Positions 10,846 through 21,066 of a stretch of 64,000 nucleotides of DNA are shown one piece after another; position 1 is the first letter of the stretch; each line of letters begins with the position of its first letter. Position numbers and translations under genes: made by a program. Source of the stretch: Benincasa hispida (Eukaryota; Streptophyta; Magnoliopsida; Cucurbitales; Cucurbitaceae); contig NC_052357.1 in the NCBI RefSeq assembly GCF_009727055.1, forward strand, positions 5,919,613 to 5,983,612, written 5' to 3'. The notes under the pieces are model-generated. The model worked only from the letters and a program-made list of their open reading frames with translations, did not search any database and was not told the DNA's origin.

Positions 10846-11692
10846 GCCATGAGACTTCATTTTTAGATCACAATTCAGAAATACCGTAAAAAGAGTGGAA
10901 GAGTGGAGCAAACCTTGTGTTGGAGCCAAATCCATGCGTTAGTCATAGATGACGCATTGGATAGAGAAGTCTGAAGAGGACGTATCAACTTGGGACGAAG
11001 AGTTCTCCCAATTTACTCGTGTGTTTGGAGTGATTTCAAAACCATCTAAAAGCTCTAAAAGTCTAGTTTTCAGGGTAGAGCTGCCGGAAGAAAATATCGA
11101 AGGAATCGGGCTAGAAACTGAGAGGAAGACAGAAGGGTCAGGCTGTCGGATCAGCTTGAGCCAGTCTTGAAGATTCTGTGATTTCGGCCAAACCACAAGG
11201 AGTTCTGAGCTCATATTTTAGGCTAAGCTTCCTGAGACATTTTAGAATATTTTTTTAGAAGTAAGTATTTCAAAATAAGGTCCAGAACTATGAGCAATCT
11301 AATTGTAAGTTAAATCTGGATTCTAGGGGTGAAAAGGGAGCCCGAGGTAGAAAATGGAGCAACTAGAATGAAAAGCTCCTAAGCAATCAAAGTGAGTGGC
11401 TAAAATGTTTTGACTAAAACATTTGCTTAAAATGTTTGATTACAACGTGTTATAGAAAGCATGTTTTAAAGAAGTTTATTCTCATGCCAGGTAGTTTTAC
11501 AAAGTGAATTCCAAGCAAACCATGAGTTATGTTTTAAACGCATGCATGTGTAGGAAATTGTTGAAAAGCGATTTATATGTGATAAATATACTCAGCATGC
11601 GTTAGTACCTTTAAAGCCATGTTTTTATATGTGTTATACTTTACATGCTTTAAAGAGAGAAAGTCATTTATGACTAGTTTTACTTAAAACAC

Positions 11693-11832
11693 GATACCGA
11701 AGGACATTTGAGAAGGTATCCACTCAACTAGATACTGAAGGACATTTGAGAAGGTATCTATTGGTATTGAAGGACGTTTGAGAAGGTATCAAACCAACCA
11801 GATATCAAAGGACGTTTGAGAAGGTATCTGAA
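11693..11832 (+). repeat. Four-copy tandem repeat in gypsy LTR
   Basis: Four units of about 37 bases with the core GAAGGACATTTGAGAAGG then TATC. The same array is in the 3' LTR (19,656-19,796) and inverted at 62,690-62,835. It lies downstream of the TATA box, so in the transcribed R/U5 part. Confidence 0.85.
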
Positions 11833-12544
11833 CAGAAGTACTTAAGGTATGACGGTACTTAGTATGGCCACGTGCACGTAGGTAGTTAGAGTCAGAGATT
11901 GAACAAAAAGGTTCTCTCTTGACTAGCAGTTGGTGTTAGGATTGTTTTATCCACAGTAAGATTATTCTCAACTGAGAAATAGTTTTACTGTTTTATGACT
12001 AGAACAACTTTATATGCTTTATGCTTGGAAAATGTTTACACTGCAGTACAAGTATTGTAAAAGCTTATATTTTAGTTTGAACTCTTATTTGAGATTTTGC
12101 ATGAGAATCAATTATCTTTCTTAAGTTACTCACTGGGCGTAAGCTCACCCCATTTTCAAATGCCCCCCCCCCCCTAAGTAGCGGTCAAATCCTCTAAAGA
12201 TAGCTTTGCATCTGCTCTGCCACTAAAGGAATAAGAGATTTGTAACCCGTCGGTTTAGGTGGTTACTGTTAATATTGTACACATGTTCCTGTTGTTCATA
12301 TAGGGACTAGGGTTTTTGGGTTTTAGGACTTGTGAATCTAGTGTTATAATGACTCTAAATATGTTATGTTTCTGAATTAATAAATTTTGGCCTAAATACA
12401 TTCCGTTGTATATAAGTTATATTTTGGTATCAGAGTTATTCTACAAGAATTATTAGGCAGTAAGTGTCAGCCAAAGGGTTGATAACTGCTGCAGTCACGC
12501 CCTTCTCTAGGCTAAGAGGGTGGTCTGGGGCGGGATGTGACAGC

Positions 12545-12690
12545 TTAGTATCAGAGCAAAGGTTTACGTAAAATCTGGGAGAAGGTTAAGAATAAAGTTT
12601 GGGTTGATACTAGCTTGGTATCAGAGCAAAGGTATACGTAAACTTGGGAAAGGTTGAGCTAGCTTAGTACTAAAGCATAAGGTTTTGGGT
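12545..12690 (+). promoter_or_regulatory. Primer-binding site, triplicated
   Basis: TTAGTATCAGAGC at 12,545 resembles the tRNA-iMet primer site. A better match, TGGTATCAGAGC, lies at 12,616-12,627 in a second tandem copy of the region (both followed by AAAGGT), and a decayed third copy starts near 12,664. Only the first is next to the LTR. Confidence 0.7.
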
Positions 12691-12763
12691 GAAAGAGAGT
12701 TCATGCATTAAATTAAGTCCCATAGATAAGTCCCTAACATGTGTACCTAATAATTAGGCAAAG

Positions 12764-13890
12764 ATGTTGAAGAGAAGTGGCAAGCAGACCAAGTAGACTG
12801 AGGATAGGAATGTTGACCCTACCAGCGAAGGTTCTGAAGTTGGACGGGACCCAGATCCAAAGGGGAAAAGAGTTAAAGACTCAGTAGAGCAGGAAGCAAC
12901 TTCTGTAAATGAGTCGAGTACACCAAGGGTAGGTGTAGAACCTCAGATGGAGGATCGAGTATTTGATAGAATCACTCAAAGATTGGCGATAAGTGTAGGA
13001 TCGATTCAAAACGATCCAGAAAAGAAATTTGACGTCGAGAGGCTAAAAGCTTTGAAGCCACGACGTTCGATGGAGCCACAGATCCAGTAGATACTGAGAT
13101 CTAATTGGATTTGATTGAGAAATGTTTTAAGGTTATGAGATGCCCTGGGGACCGTAAGGTCGAGTTAGCGGCATTCTTGCTGCAGAAAGAGGCTGAGAAG
13201 TGGTGGAAAGTGATAGAGGCTAGAAGGAATAGTTCGGAAACTATGACTTGATCTGAATTCAGACAAGTATTTTAGGATAAATACTACCCTAGTTCTTTTA
13301 AAGAAGAAAAGAGGGAGGAATTCCTTAGGCTAACTCAGGGAGTGATGACGGTTGTTGAGTAAGAATAAAGTTTTACTGAGTTATCTCAGTATGCCCTTCC
13401 GATCATCGCGAAAGAAAAGGAGAGGTGTAGAAGATTTGAGAATGGCTTAAGAAGAAAGATATGTACACCCGTTACCTCAACATCCAATTGGGTAAATTTC
13501 ACTCAGTTAGTTGAGATCGCTATCCGAGTAGAGCAAAGTATAGAGAGGGAAGATGTACTCCAGCCAGGTGAAGGACAATTTAGAATGTCTGAAGAAACGC
13601 GAAGTAGGAGATTTAGACCCTCGTTCTCTGGACAATCGGGTATAAGGAGCTTTGGAGGCATGAGCCAACAAAGTTCAAGTCGAAAGAGGTCAAGACTTAT
13701 AGCTGGACAGAGTGGTAGATCAGTATCAGGTCATGCTAGCAAGTCAGTAGCTAGTATAGGGAGGAAACCGCTTTGTATAAACTGTAGAAAGCCTCATACA
13801 GGAGTATGTTATGGCAATAGGAATGTGTGCTTCCAGTGCGGACAAGCGGGACATTTCAAGAGAGATTGTCCTAGGTCATGGAGCACATAG
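12764..13890 (+). pseudogene. Ty3/gypsy (Tekay) gag, multiple stops and frameshift
   Basis: Gag of a chromovirus. The start at 12,764 gives a hydrophilic N-terminus with an early stop. The capsid core is recognisable from about 13,080 (LLQKEAEKWW, then FKEEKREEFL, then RRFENGL). The open C-terminal part from 13,585 is serine/arginine-rich and ends with CINCRKPHTGVC and the zinc knuckle CFQCGQAGHFKRDC. Several in-frame stops (for example near 13,100, 13,250, 13,275 and 13,365) and one frame change make it non-functional. It is followed by a duplication of its knuckle region. Confidence 0.85.
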
Positions 13891-14238
13891 TGAGCAAAGA
13901 GGAGTTACACAGACTGTAAACCAACCTAGAGCGACTGGAACTAGAGGAGAAGGATCCGGTATAGCTAAGTAGAAAGGGGTAGCTGGACGACCTCAACAGC
14001 AATAGCAACAGTAGCAGCAGGGTAGAGNATGTGTGCTTCCAGTGCGGACAAGCGGGACATTTCAAGAGAGATTGTCCTTAGCTAGGTCATGGAGCACATA
14101 GTGAGAAAAGAAGAGTTACACAAACTATAAACCAACCTAGAGTGACTGGAACTAGAGGAGAAGGATCCGGTATAGCTAAGTAGAAAGGGGTAGCTGGACG
14201 ACCTCAACAGCAATAGCAACAGTAGCAGCAGGGTAGAG
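13823..14238 (+). repeat. Tandem duplication around an N, gag zinc-knuckle region
   Basis: Unit 1 (13,823-14,027, 205 bases) and unit 2 (14,029-14,238, 210 bases) are nearly identical, both beginning ATGTGTGCTTCCAGTG and ending GGTAGAG. A single N at 14,028 separates them. They differ by a five-base insertion and a few substitutions. A duplication centred exactly on an N is typical of imperfect gap closure, so it may not exist in the plant. Confidence 0.85.
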
Positions 14239-14246
14239 TATACACT

Positions 14247-14777
14247 ATGACACACCAGGAAGCGGAAGAGGCTTCAGATGTCGTAACTGGTACGATAACT
14301 TTAGGTAATCAATCTGCTTATGCATTATTTGATCCTGGTGCTACGCATTCATTCATATCTAGCATGTGTGCATTACATATAGATAGAGTACCTGAGTGTA
14401 TGAATGAGGATTTGTTTATCTCTACGCCTGTAGGAGATACTCTAGTTGTACACGAGTATTACAAGAATTATGATGTAATTCTTGGAAATCAGAGTTTATG
14501 GGTTGACTTGATTCCATTAGAATTACTAGAGTTTGATGTTATCTTAGGTATGAATTTTCTAAATAAACACTATGCCAGTTTTAAAAGAGAAATAGTGTTT
14601 AGAAAACTAGGTGAAAAAGAAATAACCCTGATGGGAAGTAAAAGAATACTTCCAAGAAGCTTAATATCAGTAGTAAAGGCTAGAAAATTGTTGAGTAAGG
14701 GATGCGAAGCCTATTTAGCCTATGTAGCAGTTTCACAGGATAAGAAACTGAAACCTGAGAATGTACCTATGGTATAA
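14247..14777 (+). pseudogene. Gypsy pol: retropepsin domain
   Basis: Aspartic protease of the Tekay polyprotein. The catalytic loop reads ALFDPGATHSF (D-P-G-A in place of the usual D-S-G-A), and the second half shows DVILGMNFL. An in-frame stop at 14,775 separates it from the reverse transcriptase. The start given is simply the first methionine of the open stretch; in an intact element this would be part of a Gag-Pol fusion. Confidence 0.85.
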
Positions 14778-16268
14778 GAATTCTTAGATGTATTCCCTGA
14801 AGAATTACCAGGTTTACCACCTAACAAAGAAATAGAGTTTACTATTGAGTTAGTTCTGGGTACAGTACCCATATCCCAGGCACCATATAGGATGGCACCA
14901 ACAGAACTAAAAGTTCAGTTATAGGAACTTGTAGATAAGGGGTACATTAGACCCAGTGTGTCACCTTGGGGAGTGCCAGTCTTGTTTGTTATGAAGAAAG
15001 ACGGTACTTTTAGATTATGCATAGACTATAGACAATTGAATAAGGTGACCATTAAGAATAAGTACCCATTGCCTCGTATAGATGATCTCTTCGATCAGTT
15101 AAAGGGAGCCACGGTGTTCTCTAAGATAGGTTTGAGATCAGGTTATCACCAGTTGAAGTTGAAAGGCACAGATGTTCCAAAGACTGCATTCAGAACTAGA
15201 TATGGACATTTTGAGTTCCTAATAATGCCGTTTGGATTGACAAATGCTCTTGCGGTATTTATGGACTTGATGAATAGAATATTTCATCATTATTTGGATC
15301 AATTTGTGATAGTTTTCATAGATGATATACTAGTGTATTCTAGTAGTGTAGAGAAGCACAAGGAACATCTAAGGATGGTGTTACAGATTCTAAGAGAAAA
15401 GGAGTTATGTGCCAAATTTAGTAAGTGTGATTTTTGGTTAAATCAAGTCGTATTCCTTGGGCATATAGTTTCAGCTGACGAAGTTAGCATTGATTCCCAA
15501 AAGATAAAAGCAATAGTTAACTGGGAACGACCCCTGAATGTAACCGAAGTATGTAGTTTTCTAGGCTTAGCAAGTTATTATAGGAGATTCGTGGAGGGTT
15601 TTTCTAAGATAGCTCTACCATTGACAAAGTTAACCAGAAAAGATGCGAAGTTTGAGTGGTCGCCAGAATGTGAGCATAGTTTTCAGGTATTGAAACAGAG
15701 GTTAGTATCAGCACCAGTAACTCTACCTACACCAGGTAAGGAGTTTGAGGTTTATTGTGATGCATCCCAACAAGGGTTAGAATGTGTGCTGATGCAGGAG
15801 GGAAAGGTAGTAGCTTATGCTTCTCGACAGTTAAAGAAGCATGCATGTAACTACCCTACACATGATTTGGAGTTAGCAGCAGTTGTGTTAGCTCTAAAGT
15901 TGTGGAGACATTACCTGTTTGGTGAGCGGTGTCATATATTTACGGATCATAAAAGTCTAAAGCATATCTTTGATCAAAAGGAACTAAACTTGAGACAGAG
16001 AAGATGGCTCGAATTGATCAAAGACTATGACTGTACCATTGACTATCACCCAGTTAAAGCAAATGTAGTAGCTGATGCTTTAAGTCGAAAAACTAGATCA
16101 GCTAGAGCTAGTATCAATTCAGTGAAGGGTACACTGATTCATGAGTTATATAATGCTAGGGCAGCATTATCAATCGGTAAAAAAGGAGGGTTATTAGCTT
16201 CATTTCAAGTGCGTCCTACCCTCGTAGAAGATATTCTACGTGAGCAATTAAAGGATTCTGATTTTTAG
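14778..16268 (+). pseudogene. Gypsy pol: reverse transcriptase and RNase H
   Basis: The linker (EELPGLPP) and RT begin just after the stop at 14,775; a second stop is at about 14,922 and the rest is open from 14,958. RT motifs in order: [48 protein letters not shown] and the catalytic [10 protein letters not shown] (two aspartates near 15,320). The RNase H part has YCDAS near 15,755, DLELAAVV and FTDHKSL. The frame closes at 16,266. The motif spelling is typical of chromoviruses. A dead copy because of flanking stops, but the catalytic residues remain. Confidence 0.92.
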
Positions 16269-16295
16269 AAGTTAGCTGAGGAAGTAGATAAAGGA

Positions 16296-17475
16296 TTGAG
16301 GACGGACTACCAATTAAGAGCTGACAGAGTGCTATTGAAAAAAGGTAGGATATGCGTACCTAAGGACTTATCACTTAAACAAGCTATTCTAGAAAAAGCA
16401 CATAGTTCGGGCCCATGTTATGCATCCGGGCAGTACGAAGATGTACAAAATATTAAAGAGATCGTACTGGTGGCCTGGTATGAAAAGAGAGATAGCAGAG
16501 TATGTTGACAGGTGCCTAATATGTGAACAAGTTAAACCAGAAAGACAGAGGCCAATAGGATTACTTAATCCACTTTCAGTACCAGAGTGGAAATAGGAGT
16601 ATATTACGATGGATTTCTTGTTTGGATTACCTAAGACACCAGCGAGCTATGATGGTATATGGGTAATTGTGTATAGATTGACAAAAATAACTAAGTTTTT
16701 ACCTATTAAAGTTACTTATACCCTAGACCAATTAGCTAAGCTATATGTTGATTGAGTCGTAAGTCAGTTTGGAGCTCCAGTTTCAATTGTATCAGATCGA
16801 GACTTCAGATTTATATCAAAGTTTTGGCCTAGTTTGCAGAAAGCTATAGGAACCAAGTTTTATTTTAGTACCACTTTTCGTCCAAAAATGGATGGTCAGT
16901 CTGAGCGGACAATCCAGACATTAGAGGACATGCTGAGAGCATGTGTGTTGCAATTTAAGGGCAGTTGGGATACACATCTGTCATTAATCGAATTTGCATA
17001 TAACAACAGTTACCATTCGAGTATCGGGATGGCACCGTATGAGGCACTATACGGAAGGCCATGTAGGACTCCGATATCCTGGAATGAAGTGGGTGAAAGG
17101 AAATTACTAGGTCCAAAACTTGTACAACAGACACTGGATAACATTAAGATTATAAGAGATAATCTTAAGACGGCCCGAGATAGGCAAAAAAGTTACACTG
17201 ATAAGCAGAGAAGAGAATTAGAGTTTGAAATTGGTGATAAAGTATTTTTGAAGTTATCTCTATGGAAAGAAATACTTAGGTTTGGTAGGAAAGGGAAATT
17301 AAGCCCAAGATATATTGGACCTTATGAGATAATAGAAAAAGTCAGTCCAATGGCGTATAGAATGAATTTACCTCCAAAATTATCTCATATTCATGATGTG
17401 TTTCATGTGGCAATGCTTAGAAAGTATGTGCCAGATCTTACCCATGTGTTGCCTAATCAACCAGTACAGTTGTGA
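16296..17475 (+). pseudogene. Gypsy pol: integrase, frameshifted
   Basis: The zinc-binding N-terminus (HSS..., then CLICEQ near 16,515) is split by small indels near 16,410-16,500. Stops are at about 16,594 and 16,755. The catalytic core residues can be followed: D in TMDFLFGLP, D in IVSDRDF and E in GQSERTIQ (about 16,900). The C-terminal open part (16,834-17,475) includes APYEALYGRPCRTP, the GDKVFLK strand and the GPYEI / FHVAMLRKY region. Domain order PR-RT-RH-IN confirms Ty3/gypsy. Confidence 0.9.
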
Positions 17476-17477
17476 GA

Positions 17478-17650
17478 AAATTTGTCCTATAAAGAGGAAC
17501 CGGTGGAGATTCTTGACAGAAAAAAAACAGGTTTTAAGGAATAAGACAATCCCATTGGTGAAGGTACTATGGCGAAACCATAGCACGGAAGAAGCAACAT
17601 GGGAAGCTGAAGAGAAAATCAGAAACAAGTACCCACAGTTGTTTAGTTGA
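17478..17650 (+). pseudogene. Chromodomain-like C-terminal tail of gypsy pol
   Basis: After a stop at about 17,473, two frames together give EPVEILDR..., RNKTIPLVKVLWRNH and EEATWEAEE, the usual end of Tekay/Del integrases. The chromodomain-type tail is thought to direct integration to heterochromatin. A frameshift near 17,520-17,545 and the preceding stop break it. Confidence 0.75.
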
Positions 17651-17681
17651 CAGACTTGTAGCGAAATTTCGAGGACGAAAT

Positions 17682-17697
17682 TTTATAGGGGGGTAAA
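17682..17697 (+). promoter_or_regulatory. Polypurine tract of gypsy element
   Basis: TTATAGGGGGGTAAA directly before the 3' LTR, following the GAGGACGAAATTT block that is typical of chromoviruses. It primes plus-strand DNA synthesis and marks the LTR start at 17,698. Confidence 0.85.
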
Positions 17698-19968
17698 TGT
17701 GAACCTCGAATCCTAATTTCTCTACTTGAGTATGTTCCCTGTTGAGATTAGTGTGATGAGTAGGTTGATGTGGAAACTAGTGTGGAATGATAGAGAAAAG
17801 AATGGAAATTAGAAGACAAAAGGAAAGTTGGAAAAAATTGGCTAAGTATAGAAATTTGCGGGTTGATGCGTTGGAAGGCACACGAGTAGGTGAGGCATGC
17901 ATGGAAAGGCAGCCCATGCATCGAGCAGCCTCAGCCACACCCATGCAATGTGTCGAGCAGCCTCGGCCAGTGCCCAGGCCATGCGTCGAGCAGCCTCGGT
18001 CAGCGCCTAGGCTATACGTCGAGCAGCCTCGACCAGCGCCCATGCCAATGCATGCATCGAGCAGCCTCGACCAGACGCCCTGCCAATGCGTCGAGCGGAC
18101 ACGCCCGTGTGTTGAGTGCACTGCCGAGCGGCCACGTCCATGCGGTGATCACCTTGTTGAGCAGCCATGTAGTGCGTCAAGGTGCCCTGCCATGCAGCCA
18201 AGCGCGTAGCCCATGCCATGCGCCCAAGTAGCTGAGCGAGCGAGCGATGGCCAGCACACGTCGCACGCCCATGCGTCGAAGTAGCACATCCATGCACCTA
18301 AGCACCTGGCCAAGCACGCCCATGCATCGAGCGGCCAACCCATGCAATGTGCCTATACGTTGGTGGCCAGCACCATGCACCCATGCCAAGCAAGCCGTGC
18401 GAGTGAGCCATGCGTCGAGGATGGACGGTCACCTTATACGTTGGTGATGGTTAGCTCCTTGCGATGGCTAAGTTAAATTGTAATGATAGTGAATTGGCTT
18501 GCTATGCGTTTAGTAGAGGCTATGCATTGTTTATGGACTAGGCGTTGAGCATCCAAGAGTTGGACGCATACAAGGGTGAGGTCACATAGAAAATGTCATC
18601 AAAACCATGTGTCTTCTTGGGAGGAAAGCCTTAAGCCTTAAGAATTTGAGGTGGTGGCATCAGATTGGAGGCTCATGCGTTGGCAACATGGGAGTAAGAC
18701 ACTTAGCTTGCGATGATCATAACATTGCGTTGATGAGGTGAGAATGAGACACTTGGCCATGCAGCCAAGTAGGTGGTGTCAACTCCGGAGAAGGTTTGGA
18801 CGCCTATAAATAGAGCCATGAGATTTTTAGATCACAATTCAGAAATACCATAAAAAGAGTGGAAGAGTGGAGCAAACCTTGCGTTGGAGCCAAATCCATG
18901 CATTAGTCATAGAGGACGCATTGGACAGAGAAGTCTAAAGAGGACGCATCAACTTGGGATGAGGAGTTCTCCTAATTTACTTGTGCGTTTAGAGTGATTC
19001 CAAAGTCATCTGAAAGCTCTGAAAGTATAGTTTTTAGGGTAGGGTTTATGGAAGAAAAGCTCGAAGCGATCGGGCTGGAAACTAAGAGGAAGACAGAAGG
19101 GTTAGGCTGTGAAATCAGCTTGGGCCAGTCATGAAGATTCTGTGATTTCGGACAAACCACGAAAATTTCTAAGCTCAAATTTTAGGCTAAGCTTCTTAAT
19201 ACATTTTAGAATAGTTTTGTAGAAGGAAGTATTTCAAAATAAGGTCCAGAATTATGAGCAATCTAATTGTAAGTTGAATCTGAATTCTAGGGGTGAAAAG
19301 GGAGCCCAAGATAGAAAAGGGAGCTACTAGAGTGAAAAGCTCCTAAGCAATCAAGATGAGTGGCTAAAACGTTTTGACTAAAACATTTGCTTAAAATATT
19401 TGATTACAACATGTTATAGAAAGCATGTTTTAAAGAAGATTATTCTCATGGCAGTTAGTTTTACAAAGTGAATTCCAAGCAAACCATGAGTTATGTTTTA
19501 AATGCATGCATGTGCGAGAAATTGTTGAAAAGCGATTTATATGTGTTAAATATACTCAGCATGCGTTAGTACCTTTAAAGCCATGTTTTTATATGTGTTA
19601 TACTTTACATGCTTTAAAGAGAAAGTCATTTATGACTAGTTTTACTTAAAACGCGATACCGAAGGACATTTGAGAAGGTATCCGCCCAACTAGATACTGA
19701 AGGACATTTGAGAAGGTATCTATTGGTACTGAAGGACGTTTGAGAAGGTACCAAACCAACCAGATACTGAAGGACGTTTGAGAAGGTATCTGAACAGAAG
19801 TACCTAAGGTATGACGGTACTTAGTATGGCCACGTGCACGTAGGTAGTTAGAGTCAGAGATTGAGCAAAAGGGTTCTCTCTTGACTAGCAGTTAGTGTTA
19901 GGATTGTTTTATCCACAGTAAGGGTTATTCTCAACTGAGAAATAGTTTTACAGTTTTATAATTAAAAC
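17698..19968 (+). mobile_element. Tekay-type gypsy 3' LTR, right end missing
   Basis: Begins TGTGAACC like the 5' LTR and follows it through the minisatellite, the TATA box (18,805) and the four-copy repeat, but stops at a point equivalent to about 12,002 of the 5' LTR. The final 540 or so bases are replaced by a sequencing-adapter junction at 19,969. The truncation coincides exactly with the adapter, so it is most likely an assembly fault and not a deletion in the plant. Confidence 0.88.
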
Positions 19969-20006
19969 CTGTCTCTTATACACATCTAGATGTGTATAAG
20001 AGACAG
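19969..20006. other. Nextera mate-pair junction adapter (assembly artefact), copy 1
   Basis: CTGTCTCTTATACACATCT followed directly by its reverse complement AGATGTGTATAAGAGACAG: 38 bases, two 19-base Tn5 mosaic ends head to head. From memory this is the circularisation junction of Illumina Nextera mate-pair libraries. It should never be in a genome; the sequences on either side were joined from separate ends of a mate-pair fragment. Confidence 0.97.
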
Positions 20007-20026
20007 CTCTATGCATGGCACGCGTG

Positions 20027-20319
20027 CTAAACAATTGAGTAGGCCAACATACTCATCGCATAGTCACTAGCTACTCGATCACTCGGTATGCGATACTTGA
20101 TGCTTTCTTCTCGATTGTTTAGATGATCATGCTTTATCACATAGTTGTCGTCCTGTCTCTTATACACATCTAGATGTGTATAAGAGACAGAACTAAACGA
20201 TCAAGTAGGCCCAACATACTCATCGCATAGTCACTAGCTACTCGATCACTCGGTATGGGATACTAGAGGCTTACTGCTCGATGGTTTAGAGGATCATGCT
20301 TGATCACATAGTTGTCGTC
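20027..20319 (+). repeat. Duplicated copia leader segment around adapter copy 2
   Basis: 20,027-20,152 and 20,193-20,319 are two diverged versions of the same leader segment (shared CATAGTCACTAGCTACTCG and ATCACATAGTTGTCGTC), differing at roughly one position in ten. They are separated by the adapter at 20,153-20,190. The divergence suggests two different genomic copies of the repeat were stitched together. Confidence 0.85.
20153..20190. other. Nextera mate-pair junction adapter (assembly artefact), copy 2
   Basis: A second perfect 38-base copy of the two head-to-head 19-base mosaic ends, only 146 bases after the first. Its flanks are alternative versions of the same repeat, as described for 20,027-20,319. 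Confidence 0.97.
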
Positions 20320-21066
20320 TACTCGATCGTTTCAGCATGCATTACACGATGTGTGCTACACTATCGAGTGGCCTTCATGCTTCATTGCATAGTCATAGGC
20401 ACTCGATCCATGCTGCACGATTGTTTATACTCGTTCAGCGTTACTCGACGATCACAAGGAGCAACTATACGATCAAGGAACAAGGCTTCGCCCGGGCGGT
20501 TCAAGACCCGGTTCGCCTGTTTGAACCAGTTGGCTCGATGGTTTTTGTAATAGATAGTTTTTCTTTTCCAGTTTTTTAGGCTAATTATCCCGATCCATTG
20601 ATTTTTAATGAATGTACATGTGATGTATGTTTAATTATGTGTCATAAAGTATGCCATATAGTTTTAAAACCCACCATAGGTTATGCATTTAGTCATACAT
20701 CATCTTTATATATAAGAGTTATGATATAGTAGCTTGCATGAATGAATTACTTTAAAGCATGCTTGTGCATCATATAATATAAGAGTTATAATATATGCAT
20801 GCATTAAGCATATCCATGCATCATTTTTATATTATAAGTGTTATAGTATAAGGGTGTATGAAAGCATGTATGCTTGGTTCATTATAAGTTATATAAGAGT
20901 TATATATAGTAATAAATGAACATTGCATGAAGCATGACACTTAGGTTAACTTATAAAAGTTATAAATACCTAGTCCAGCTTAGCAATGTTGTTGGTTTTA
21001 GTTGTTTCTTTTTATAAGAGTTATAATAGAAATTAGAACTAAAATCAATAAAAAAGACACAGGTTT
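20320..21066 (+). mobile_element. Copia leader, middle part
   Basis: Continues the leader interrupted at 9,817; it matches 6,355-6,960 (for example the GGTTCAAGACC... block at about 20,498 and the series of ataatatatg / catgcat motifs). It is broken at 21,067 by an inverted LTR-like insertion. It has no coding content; short open frames are chance. Confidence 0.72.

Larger units (their letters stand above)
9818..12542 (+). mobile_element. Tekay-type gypsy 5' LTR
   Basis: Begins TGTGAACC and ends GATGTGACA at 12,542, followed by the primer site; 2,725 bases. It aligns with the 3' LTR at 17,698-19,968 along all the latter's length and, inverted, with 61,971-64,000. Subregions: a GC-rich minisatellite (10,005-10,440), a TATA box at 10,836, a four-copy repeat (11,693-11,832) and a run of 12 C at 12,163-12,174. 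Open frames in the GC-rich part on both strands are repeat-generated. Confidence 0.9.

Noticed and set aside
19969..20190. The 38-base palindromes as a new inverted-repeat transposon or regulatory hairpin
   Set aside because: They are identical to the synthetic Tn5 mosaic-end junction base for base in all three places, which no decayed plant repeat in this window matches in perfection.
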